Origin: Prevotella sp.
Lineage (GTDB): Bacteria; Bacteroidota; Bacteroidia; Bacteroidales; Bacteroidaceae
Length of the DNA: 64,000 bases
Assembly: GCA_017412705.1 (NCBI GenBank)
Contig: JAFPWS010000022.1
Span: forward strand, 1 to 64,000
Reading direction: 5' to 3'
Made by a program: the position numbers and the translations under genes. Below are positions 13,361 to 21,281 of this stretch, piece by piece. Below the pieces are notes generated by a model. It saw nothing but the letters and a program-made list of their open reading frames with translations, did not search any database and was not told the DNA's origin. Positions within the stretch are counted from its first letter, which is position 1, and each line of letters begins with the position of its first letter.

Positions 13361-15727
13361 ATGAAACGAGTATTCACTCTGCTGCTAACCCTATGGGTGC
13401 TTGGCGCCGCGGCTCAGACGCTGCTGATAAACGAGCTGATGCAGTCGAACATAGACTGTCTGATGGACGACCTGAACGACTACCCCGACTCGTGGGTGGA
13501 ACTGTACAACCCTTCGGATGGGGTCGTCAGCCTGCAGGGCTATAAGATTGGCACCGGGGAGGACGCCTCGACGGCTTGGGCGCTGCCTGCCATGAGCGTA
13601 GGAGCCCACCGCTATGTGGTGGTGTACTGCGACAAGGCTGGCGGCGACGACGGCGTGAGCTCCCTGCATACGGACTTCCGCCTGGAGTCAGGGAAGGGCT
13701 GTAACGTCTATCTGTTCAAGGACGGGCAGGTGGCAGACCGGGTGGTGAACCTGCCGAAGCAACCTGCCCCGAACATTGCCTACGGACGCAAGACGGACGG
13801 CGGCGGCGAGTGGGGCTACCTGCTGGCACCCACCCCCAACGGCTCGAACTACGGACAGCTGAGTGCCGGCATGCTGGGAGAGCCCGTGTTCAGCGAGAAA
13901 GGCATGGTGGTGACAGGGGCTGACAAGGTGGCGGTGACGCTGTCGCTGCCGGAGAAATCGCCGGCAGGTACCGTCATCCGCTACACGCTGAACGGCAGTG
14001 AGCCTACGGAGAGCAGCGCCGTCTACGCAGCACCCTTTTCCTTCAACTCGACGCAGGTGCTGAGGGCCAAGCTGTTTTGCGAGGGCTATCTGTCGCCACG
14101 CTCCACGTGCCACTCGTACATCTTCTTCCCCAAGAGCCGCCAGCTGACGCTGCCTGTCATCAGCATAGTGACGGACAACAAGCACCTGAACGACGCCAAG
14201 AAGGGCATCCTGGTGGAGGGCAGCTACAGCAAGAGCAAGAAGAACTATGAGTACAACTGGCGCCGGCCTGCCAACATAGAGTACTTCGAGAAGGGCGACG
14301 AGGGCAGCAGGCTGAACCAGCTGTGTGAGACCAGGGTGGCCGGCGGCGCCTCGCGTGGTGCATCGCTGAAGACGCTGGCCGTCTACGCCCACAAGCGCTT
14401 TGGCACGAAGCGGCTGGCGTATGAGTTCTTCCCTGACCAGAAGCCCGGGCTGAAGGATTTCAAGAGTCTGATGCTGCGCAATTCGGGCAACGACTTTGAC
14501 TACCTGTATATGCGCGATGCCATCATCCAGCGCACCATGGCCAGCCATGTGGATATGGACTGGCAGGCATGGCGCCCTGCCGTCATCTACATCAACGGCC
14601 AGTATAAGGGCATGCTGAACATCCGTGAACGCTCCAACGAGGACAATGTCTACAGCAACTACGACGGGCTGGAGGATATCGACATGTTCGAGAACTGGTG
14701 GGAGCTGAAAGAGGGTGACTGGGACAACTACAACGCCTTCAAGACCTTCTATGCTGAGCATGGGCACACGCTGGCGGAATACAGCGAGTGGATGGACTGG
14801 GAGGAGTTTATCAACCTGATGGCAATGAACCTGTACTACAACAACCTGGACTTCCCCGGCAACAACATTGTCATCTGGCGTCCGCGTGAGGCTGGCGGCA
14901 AGTGGCGCTGGATGGCGAAGGACACCGACTTCGGCCTCGGGCTCTATGGCATCAGCTACAGCTACAAGACGCTGGAGTGGCTCTACAATCCCAACTACGA
15001 CGGTGACCACAACTGGGGTGCCAACAGCTATGAGGCTACCAGGCTGTTCCGCAGGCTGATGGAGGATGCCGACTTCAAGCGTGAGTTCATAGACCGCACA
15101 TGCATCTACATGGGCGACTTCCTGAACGAGGCCGGAACCCTTGCCCTGTGGGAGCCTATGTACGAGCAGATTAAGACGGAGTTCCCGGCGCATCGCAAAC
15201 TGTATCAGTACAACCAGTGGTGGCCCAGAAAATACGAAGACGAGATGGCGGATGCCCGCAACTGGCTGAAATACCGTACCAATGCGTTCTACACCCAGAT
15301 AGGCAACTACTACCAGCTGGGTACACCTATAGCGCTGACGATTAACAAAGGGCAGGAGGACCAGCTGAAGACGCTGGTATTCAACGGTATAGCGCTGTCG
15401 AAGCAGGTGTTTGACGGACGCTTCTTCGCCAACCGGCAGATGACCGTTACGGGTGAGGCTCAGGAGGGCAGGGAGATTACAGGATGGAAGGTCACTACCA
15501 CGCAGACGCGGGAGTATAGTGGCAGCGTGCTCTCCATACAGATGCCACAGGCCTCGAGTGTGACGATACAGCCTATTCTGGGCGAGGCCAGCGGCATCAG
15601 TGAAGTGCGACAGGAACCCGCTGCGCAGGCTGATGGCGACATCTACGACCTGACAGGGCGTAAGGTCGCCAATCCACGGCAGGGTGTCATCTATATCCGT
15701 AACGGAAAGAAGTTTATCGGGCAGTAA
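13361..15727 (+). CDS. Secreted lamin-tail / CotH kinase-like protein
   Basis: 788 residues with a signal peptide (hydrophobic L-L-L-T-L-W-V-L-G, cleavage near A-A-A-Q). A lamin-tail-like beta domain follows (about 20-150: L-L-I-N-E-L-M-Q-S-N, W-V-E-L-Y-N-P-S), then a chitobiase/FN3-like domain (Y-T-L-N-G-S-E-P-T), then a CotH domain (about 270-600). CotH proteins are atypical extracellular kinases; R-N-S-G-N-D, Y-K-G-M-L-N-I-R-E-R and W-M-A-K-D-T-D-F-G-L lie in the expected order, the last holding the probable D-x-D-x-G metal site. The tail Y-D-L-T-G-R-K-V ... I-R-N-G-K-K-F matches that of the element's surface protein. Substrate unknown. It overlaps the convergent gene at 15714 by 14 bp. 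Confidence 0.85.
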   Translation: MKRVFTLLLTLWVLGAAAQTLLINELMQSNIDCLMDDLNDYPDSWVELYNPSDGVVSLQGYKIGTGEDASTAWALPAMSVGAHRYVVVYCDKAGGDDGVSSLHTDFRLESGKGCNVYLFKDGQVADRVVNLPKQPAPNIAYGRKTDGGGEWGYLLAPTPNGSNYGQLSAGMLGEPVFSEKGMVVTGADKVAVTLSLPEKSPAGTVIRYTLNGSEPTESSAVYAAPFSFNSTQVLRAKLFCEGYLSPRSTCHSYIFFPKSRQLTLPVISIVTDNKHLNDAKKGILVEGSYSKSKKNYEYNWRRPANIEYFEKGDEGSRLNQLCETRVAGGASRGASLKTLAVYAHKRFGTKRLAYEFFPDQKPGLKDFKSLMLRNSGNDFDYLYMRDAIIQRTMASHVDMDWQAWRPAVIYINGQYKGMLNIRERSNEDNVYSNYDGLEDIDMFENWWELKEGDWDNYNAFKTFYAEHGHTLAEYSEWMDWEEFINLMAMNLYYNNLDFPGNNIVIWRPREAGGKWRWMAKDTDFGLGLYGISYSYKTLEWLYNPNYDGDHNWGANSYEATRLFRRLMEDADFKREFIDRTCIYMGDFLNEAGTLALWEPMYEQIKTEFPAHRKLYQYNQWWPRKYEDEMADARNWLKYRTNAFYTQIGNYYQLGTPIALTINKGQEDQLKTLVFNGIALSKQVFDGRFFANRQMTVTGEAQEGREITGWKVTTTQTREYSGSVLSIQMPQASSVTIQPILGEASGISEVRQEPAAQADGDIYDLTGRKVANPRQGVIYIRNGKKFIGQ

Positions 15728-17249
15728 GCGTCTGCTGGATGTTCTGCTCGCGGTGGCAGATGCGCACCTCGATGCCGAACTTCTCATGGATGTGCTCAGC
15801 CAGGTGTTGTGCGCTGTAGACGCTGCGGTGCTGGCCTCCGGTACAGCCGAAGCAGAACATGAGCGAGGTGAAGCCGCGCTGTATGTAGCGGCGTACATGG
15901 GCGTCGGCCAGGTGGTAGACGCTGTCGAGGAATGTCAGAATCTCTCCATCGTCTTCCAGGAAACGGATGACGGGCTCGTCGAGTCCTGTCAGCTTCTTGT
16001 AGGGCTCGTAGCGCCCCGGGTTGTGGGTGGAGCGGCAGTCGAACACGTAGCCGCCGCCATTGCCGCTCTCGTCCTCGGGAATGCCCTTGGCATAGGAGAA
16101 GCTGTAGACCCTGACTACCAGCGGACCTTGTGCGTCGTACTTGGAGAACGTGGCAGGACCGTCCTGCGGATGGGGCTTGTAGGGATTGTTCTCGGTGGTC
16201 TTGAAACCGTCGGCGCGGGCAGCAGTAGCCTCTACCTGCCGGAACTTGGGCATGTCGGTGAGCTGTGTCAGCAGATGAATCAGATAGGGGTAGGGGTAGT
16301 TGCGTTCGCTGAGCAGTTCGCGGATGTTCTCCATGGCGGGAGGAATGCTCTCGATGAAGTGGGCCTTACGTTCGAAGTAGCCCCTGAAGCCATAGGCTCC
16401 CAGCACCTGCAGCTGGCGGAAAAGCACGAAGAGCGACAGGCGCTCTACGAAGCGGTGGGCTGAGGGCACCTCGGTATATTGTTTCAGCGCATTGTAGTAG
16501 TCGTAGACCAGTTCACGGCGCAGCTTGTGGGGATACTTGGCGCTGGCCTGCCAGAGGAACGAAGCCAGGTCGTAGTAGAAGGGGCCTCGGCGACCTCCCT
16601 GGAAGTCGATGAAGTAGGGCTTCTGGCCTTCAACCAACATGACGTTGCGTGCCTGGAAGTCGCGATAGAGGAACCCCTGCACGTCTTCGGCAGCTGTCAG
16701 GTCCTTGGCCAACAGGCGGAAGTCTGCCTCGAGTTTCAGCTCGTGGAAGTCGAGCTCGGTAGCCTTGAGGAAACAGTATTTGAAGTAGTTGAGGTCGAAG
16801 AGTACGGAGTCGGTGTCGAAGGCCGGCTGGGGGTAGCAGTTCGTGAAGTCGAGCTCGCGGGCTCCACGCAACTGGATGTTTGGCAGTTCGCGGATGGTGC
16901 GGCGCAGCAGCTCTTGCTCCTTCAACGTATAGCGTCCGCCAGCCTCGCGTCCACCACGGATGGCATCGAACAGCGAGATGCTGCCCAGGTCGGTCTGCAG
17001 GTAGCGGCGCTCATCGTCGCTGACAGCCAGAATCTTGGGGACAGGCAGCTGTCGCTTGTTGAAGTGCTGGCAGAGATAGACAAAGGCATGGTTCTCGTCG
17101 AGGCTGGTGCCGATGCAACCCACCACGGTCTGCCCTTGGGCATCCGTCATGCGATAGTACTCACGATTGCTGCCTGCACCAGGCAGCTTCTCAATGTTCT
17201 GAGGCTCTGTGCCACTCCATTGTCTATAGAGCTCTAATAGTTTCTGCAT
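15714..17249 (-). CDS. Sugar kinase (phosphotransferase family) fused to a RapZ-like C-terminal domain
   Basis: 511 residues. Residues 1-330 are an aminoglycoside-phosphotransferase-like kinase: G-A-G-S-N-R-E-Y-Y at the N-lobe, Y-R-D-F-Q-A-R-N-V-M (catalytic H/Y-x-D-x-x-x-x-N variant) and F-I-D-F-Q-G-G-R metal site, the layout of AmgK-type anomeric sugar kinases. Residues of about 355-500 match the C-terminal domain of RapZ: S-F-S-Y-A-K-G-I-P, F-D-C-R-S-T-H-N-P-G-R-Y, F-G-C-T-G-G-Q-H-R-S-V-Y, the last like the RapZ C-G-T-G-G-x-H-R-S-V loop. RapZ senses glucosamine 6-phosphate in E. coli. The fusion suggests kinase activity tied to amino-sugar status (inference). It follows the HAD gene by 10 bp. 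Confidence 0.85.
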   Translation of the reverse strand: MQKLLELYRQWSGTEPQNIEKLPGAGSNREYYRMTDAQGQTVVGCIGTSLDENHAFVYLCQHFNKRQLPVPKILAVSDDERRYLQTDLGSISLFDAIRGGREAGGRYTLKEQELLRRTIRELPNIQLRGARELDFTNCYPQPAFDTDSVLFDLNYFKYCFLKATELDFHELKLEADFRLLAKDLTAAEDVQGFLYRDFQARNVMLVEGQKPYFIDFQGGRRGPFYYDLASFLWQASAKYPHKLRRELVYDYYNALKQYTEVPSAHRFVERLSLFVLFRQLQVLGAYGFRGYFERKAHFIESIPPAMENIRELLSERNYPYPYLIHLLTQLTDMPKFRQVEATAARADGFKTTENNPYKPHPQDGPATFSKYDAQGPLVVRVYSFSYAKGIPEDESGNGGGYVFDCRSTHNPGRYEPYKKLTGLDEPVIRFLEDDGEILTFLDSVYHLADAHVRRYIQRGFTSLMFCFGCTGGQHRSVYSAQHLAEHIHEKFGIEVRICHREQNIQQTLTAR

Positions 17250-17259
17250 AATCTTTTCC

Positions 17260-17964
17260 TTATAGTATCTCCATCAATTGTGTCAGGGATGTGACCTCGT
17301 AGTCGACCGGCTCCTCGGCAGGGTATTCTGGCCAGCGGTTGAAGTAGGCTGTGGACAAGCCGTAGCGCTTGGCGCCAAGGATGTCTGTCTGGAAGTTGTC
17401 GCCAATCATCAGCGTCGTTTCCTTCCGGGCTTGTGTCCGGCGCATGGCGTAGTCGAAGAACAGCCCTGAGGGCTTGTTGGCTCCGGCATCCTCGCTGAGG
17501 ATAATTGTGTCGAAGTGGTCTTGCAGACCACAGGCGCGCAGCTTCTTGTACTGCACCTCATGGAATCCGTTGGAGCACATGTGTATCTTGTAGCCTCGTC
17601 CCTTGAGGTAGTCCGTCAGCTGGCGTGCTCCCTCCACCAGTCCCGGCTTGGAGGAGCAGAAGTCGAGAAACAGGTCACTGGCCTGCAGGCAGAAATCTAC
17701 GCTGGGTTCCAGGCCCTGCCCGAAGCTCAACGGACGGCGGAAGCGCTCCACGATGAGCTCGTCGCGTGTAATCTCGCCTTTCGAGTACCGCGTCCACAGG
17801 TCGATGTTGGTCTTCCAGTATTCGTCGTAGAAGATGCCGGCATCAGCAAACCAACGCTCCAGGTGCAAGGCATCGAACAGCTCGCGAAGGGCTATGACAG
17901 CGTTGCCGTGGGTGTCGTATAGCGTGTCATCGAAGTCGATGAACAGGTCAGTATATTGCTTCAT
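17260..17964 (-). CDS. HAD-family nucleotidase (YjjG-like)
   Basis: 234 residues. Motif I F-I-D-F-D-D-T-L-Y-D near residue 10, motif II C-S-N-G-F near 135, K-P-S-G and the motif IV I-G-D-N-F-Q-T-D-I-L-G-A give the four HAD motifs in order, with a helical cap between I and II. Closest in pattern to YjjG, which dephosphorylates (non-canonical) pyrimidine nucleotides. The ATG at 17964 is used; an upstream in-frame TTG lies in the promoter box. First gene of a two-gene operon with the kinase-RapZ fusion. Confidence 0.85.
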   Translation of the reverse strand: MKQYTDLFIDFDDTLYDTHGNAVIALRELFDALHLERWFADAGIFYDEYWKTNIDLWTRYSKGEITRDELIVERFRRPLSFGQGLEPSVDFCLQASDLFLDFCSSKPGLVEGARQLTDYLKGRGYKIHMCSNGFHEVQYKKLRACGLQDHFDTIILSEDAGANKPSGLFFDYAMRRTQARKETTLMIGDNFQTDILGAKRYGLSTAYFNRWPEYPAEEPVDYEVTSLTQLMEIL

Positions 17965-17973
17965 AATCGTCTG

Positions 17974-17981
17974 CAAAGGTA
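17974..17981 (-). promoter_or_regulatory. -7 box (TACCTTTG) of the HAD-kinase operon
   Basis: TACCTTTG on the minus strand ends 9 bp before the ATG at 17964, implying a leader of a few nucleotides at most. Confidence 0.75.
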
Positions 17982-18029
17982 CGAATAAGCGAGCGAAAAA
18001 CCAAATTCATTTGATTTTTTCCATTTCCA

Positions 18030-20918
18030 TTATTGCAGGGTGACAGCCATGAGGCCGATAACCACATCGTTAGACAGTGCCTTGACGGTCAGCGACTGCA
18101 GCTTTTTCTGGCGGTTCAGTGGCATGCGCAGCATTTGTGCCGCTCCACCGGGAATCTCGCCGCCGTCGGCTCCCTTCGGTCCCAGCTCGCCACCTTGTGC
18201 GTTGGCAAATGGGAGGTTGAGGGCCTTGCCTAAGTTGCGGCTGACGGTTCCTGAGGCCAGGCCGATACGGTAGGGACGTGGCAGGCTGGCGCAGAAGGCC
18301 TTGCCGTCAACGTAGTAGTCGCGCTCTATGGGACACCAGTTGTCCGGGTTCACGAGTTGCAGGGTGTCAGCTGTTCCGTCTTTGTACTGGGCTATGACCT
18401 GTCCGTTGGCGATGCGGCTTTGCATGTGGTTGGTGCTGCCTGCCATGAGCAGCCAGGCCTGTGAGGCGCTGCCACTGACGGGGATGGCTATGGAGTCTGG
18501 GTAGTTGTCCCACAGGGAGGCATAGGCGATGTTAGGCCCTTCGGCAGGAGTGCGGAAAGGTACACCCATGACGACAAACTCGTCCTTGACGATGAGTGAG
18601 CGGAATACGGAGTCGTTGATATCCGGTGTATAGGTGGGATGGCACCATTCGCCTACTCCCTGTACGGGAATCTGCAGCGTGGTATAGGGTGGACGGGGCG
18701 ACAGGTACTCGTTGCGGAAGATGTCGGTGACGTTGGCGTTCAGGTAGCTGCTGATGTTCTGCTTGTGGAACTTGTCCTGGAAAGTGGGCTCGTCAGCCCA
18801 GCCGGAAAGTCCTGAGAGAGCGGTGTAGCTTTCCACCAGTCGTACCTCAGGCAGTTGGGCGGGAATTTTTACGCGAATCACCTGATGTGCCTGGGTGGTT
18901 CCCTCCACATCACGGTAGCGTCCCAATCCGAGGTTCTGACGGATGACAATCTTCTGTGGCTGGCGGAAGTGTTGGGTAACCTCATAGACGGCCTCGTCGC
19001 CCTGCCGCTTATACCTATAATATATATAAGGTGTACGGATGGAGGCAGAATCCCATGCCTCGGGGAATCCAGGACGGATGGTGCAGCGTCCATGCAGGGC
19101 GTCGGGTAAGATGCCGAAAAGACCTTGAATCAGCGTGCGGGCGGAAATGCCGATGCAGTCTCCGAAGTCGCGATAGCACTCGCCGCGTGCCGCGTCCAGT
19201 TGACTGATTTGTCCGAAGTTGGCAGGAGACTGTCCATAGTACATCTGGTCAAGCACGTTGGCTTTCATCAGCTTATAGCCTTCCTCGGAACGCCCTGCCT
19301 CGAAGTAAGCCAGAGCGGTATGCATCACCTCGGCAGCAGCCACATTGTTGATGCTCCACGAATAGGGGAGCCAGTTGCTGGTGGCAATGGTGCTCAAGCC
19401 TGTCTTGCCAACAGAAAGATGGGGAATATCCTTGTCGATGTACTTGGTGGCCCTGTAGGCTTGTTCCGGAGAGCAGGCACCACAGTCAATGGGGGTATAG
19501 ATGCTCCAGACAGCGGCACTCTCATGCGGGCGGTGAAGTCCCAGCAGGTCCTGGTATTCGGCCCAATGCCCTTTTTCCTGCAGCCACAAGCGGTTGTCCA
19601 TAGCCTCCAGAATGGCTTTTGCCTCAGCCTGGTAGGGTGCTCCGTTCTCGCCAATCAACTCTGCAATGCGGGCTGCCAGCAGGTTGGCGCGATAGTTGTA
19701 GGCGGAAGAGTGGGTGACGGCACCCCCGCTATAGTAAAGTGCATCGGAGGCCCAGATACAGCAGTAGGCATCGTACAGGTGGTCGCCGTCGGGGTCGAAG
19801 TTACGTTTCTCCCATGCCAGGTGACTCGTCAGCACTGGCCACATCTGTTTCATATAGGCACGGTCGCCGTCGTACTGGAAGTGCCACAGAAGCTCGTCGA
19901 TGTAGTTCAGGTTCATGTCGTAGTGGTGCATCTGGTCGTTGCGCTCCGGGTTACGGCAGATGTAGCCGTTGGAGTACATCTGGGTTCCCCATTCCTTCTT
20001 GGCTCGTGCCAAATGCAGCTTCTCGTCTTGTGTCGGGTGGGGCTGCTTGGCTGATACATTTTTGACCTGACTTTTAGCATACGCGTCGAAATGGCTCTTG
20101 GCTCTCTCCGGCCATCCTAACACATCGCCTAAGTAGCCGGCACGCCAGCCAGCCAGTGGCATACGCCATCCGACACAGCCGTGCAGCCAGGTCTTTCCGT
20201 CCCAGTCGCCGTCGGCAGCTACCACCAAGGCACCACCTAAAGTGTTGATATAGGGGTCAGGCGTGTTGAACTCTATTCTTGCTGCCAGCTCTTTCATGCC
20301 TTGCTCTGCTTCGTCGAACAGGTCCCGGTCCCTGAGGCTTATGCTGAAGACTGCTCCATCGCAACTTACAAAGCACTCATCCTCAAACTGTTGTGACAGT
20401 TGTTGGACAGGATTCTTTCCGTCAGCCTCGAAGGCATCTCTGGCATCCACTCCCAGGTCGCCGTTACGCGACAGCTTTGGTCGGAGAATGTTGCTTACGA
20501 TGACATCCAGCTTGACAGCCTCGTCAAACCCTTCTGTGCGAAAACACCAAAAAGCCTGTTCGCTATTCAGCGAAGCCACCACCTTCAGACGCAGTACAGC
20601 CTTAGGCCCCCAAGTCTTGTGACGAACCACGTAGCTGCGCATACCGTCAGCATAGCGGGCTTCGCAATAGTCTGTGGCATCGAGCTTTACGCCGTTGATG
20701 CGGAATTGCACATTGCGACAGTTGTTCTTCTTGTAGACGGCAAATACAGGACGGTCACTGGTTTCAATGCGTCCATCTGTAGGACTGCCATACAACGCCC
20801 GGGTATAACGGTTCTGACCATTCACGCAGACAAAGGCGCGTCCCTCGGGACGGTATTGCTGGGCTGTCGTGCCTAATGACAGCAGCAAGGAAAGTAAAGC
20901 ACAGATTTTTCTCTTCAT
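18030..20918 (-). CDS. DUF4450-containing six-hairpin glycosidase-like protein
   Basis: 962 residues with a signal peptide (C-A-L-L-S-L-L-L-S-L-G-T-T-A-Q). The N-terminal part (Y-R-P-E-G-R-A-F-V-C-V-N-G, R-Y-T-R-A-L-Y-G) is the DUF4450 signature of Bacteroidales polysaccharide-utilisation proteins. The centre, rich in Trp and aromatic residues (W-L-H-G-C-V-G-W-R-M-P, H-Y-D-M-N-L-N-Y-I-D-E-L-L-W-H), looks like an alpha/alpha six-hairpin glycosidase barrel. It probably acts on a plant or host glycan outside the cytoplasm; substrate unknown. No SusC/D pair is in the window. ATG at 20918 is chosen by the signal peptide and the promoter box 4 bp upstream. Confidence 0.8.
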   Translation of the reverse strand: MKRKICALLSLLLSLGTTAQQYRPEGRAFVCVNGQNRYTRALYGSPTDGRIETSDRPVFAVYKKNNCRNVQFRINGVKLDATDYCEARYADGMRSYVVRHKTWGPKAVLRLKVVASLNSEQAFWCFRTEGFDEAVKLDVIVSNILRPKLSRNGDLGVDARDAFEADGKNPVQQLSQQFEDECFVSCDGAVFSISLRDRDLFDEAEQGMKELAARIEFNTPDPYINTLGGALVVAADGDWDGKTWLHGCVGWRMPLAGWRAGYLGDVLGWPERAKSHFDAYAKSQVKNVSAKQPHPTQDEKLHLARAKKEWGTQMYSNGYICRNPERNDQMHHYDMNLNYIDELLWHFQYDGDRAYMKQMWPVLTSHLAWEKRNFDPDGDHLYDAYCCIWASDALYYSGGAVTHSSAYNYRANLLAARIAELIGENGAPYQAEAKAILEAMDNRLWLQEKGHWAEYQDLLGLHRPHESAAVWSIYTPIDCGACSPEQAYRATKYIDKDIPHLSVGKTGLSTIATSNWLPYSWSINNVAAAEVMHTALAYFEAGRSEEGYKLMKANVLDQMYYGQSPANFGQISQLDAARGECYRDFGDCIGISARTLIQGLFGILPDALHGRCTIRPGFPEAWDSASIRTPYIYYRYKRQGDEAVYEVTQHFRQPQKIVIRQNLGLGRYRDVEGTTQAHQVIRVKIPAQLPEVRLVESYTALSGLSGWADEPTFQDKFHKQNISSYLNANVTDIFRNEYLSPRPPYTTLQIPVQGVGEWCHPTYTPDINDSVFRSLIVKDEFVVMGVPFRTPAEGPNIAYASLWDNYPDSIAIPVSGSASQAWLLMAGSTNHMQSRIANGQVIAQYKDGTADTLQLVNPDNWCPIERDYYVDGKAFCASLPRPYRIGLASGTVSRNLGKALNLPFANAQGGELGPKGADGGEIPGGAAQMLRMPLNRQKKLQSLTVKALSNDVVIGLMAVTLQ

Positions 20919-20922
20919 GCCA

Positions 20923-20930
20923 CAAAAGTA
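20923..20930 (-). promoter_or_regulatory. -7 box (TACTTTTG) of the DUF4450 gene
   Basis: TACTTTTG on the minus strand ends only 4 bp before the ATG, so transcription would begin at or next to the start codon. Confidence 0.65.
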
Positions 20931-20962
20931 CACATTTCTTTGGAAATGGCCAAACATCAGGG

Positions 20963-21103
20963 CAAAATAAAAACCGGTTGTCCTCACGACATCCGGTTCC
21001 TAAAACAAACTACTTAAAAACTAATCTACTAAAACAAATCAAAAAAATATCTCTATTCTGTGAGATTCTAATACGATGTTGCCGGGGCTTTTAACCTTTC
21101 GAC
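20963..21103 (-). ncRNA. Candidate small RNA, about 140 nt
   Basis: A complete transcription unit without an ORF. On the minus strand a TTG-N20-TATCTTTG promoter (-7 box 21108-21115) is followed by about 130 nt and then the intrinsic terminator AACCGG...CCGGTT (20972-20998) with a TTTTTATTTT run. It lies between the terminator of the kinase-like gene (21183-21208) and the separate promoter of the DUF4450 gene. The middle is AT-rich with few strong stems. It could be a known Bacteroidales RNA class that I cannot name from sequence alone. Confidence 0.6.
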
Positions 21104-21107
21104 GGTG

Positions 21108-21115
21108 CAAAGATA
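21108..21115 (-). promoter_or_regulatory. Promoter of the candidate small RNA
   Basis: TATCTTTG on the minus strand with TTG 20 bp upstream, the same spacing as the promoter at 4437. Confidence 0.7.
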
Positions 21116-21182
21116 GGAACTTTTCCCACATGATGCAAGCATTTTGGGAAAAATCGGAACCTTTTTTGATTTAAATCAAGTA

Positions 21183-21208
21183 AGTGTCAGGCTTTTCGGC
21201 CTGACACT
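21183..21208 (-). terminator. Hairpin after the histidine-kinase-like gene
   Basis: A perfect 10-bp stem (21183-21192 and 21199-21208) with a 6-nt loop, 75-100 bp after the stop codon at 21282. On the minus strand it is followed by ACTTGATTTAAATC rather than a clean T run. Confidence 0.6.
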
Positions 21209-21281
21209 CACTTATTTGATAACTTGATATTGCAAAATACCTGTCTAAAAGTCGTGTTGCTATTGCTCCTGCGAAACGCTA

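Noticed and set aside
15688-15898. Very long minus-strand frame of over 700 codons opposite the CotH gene
   Set aside because: It is the mirror of a GC-rich coding gene; the plus-strand product has clear domains and a signal peptide.
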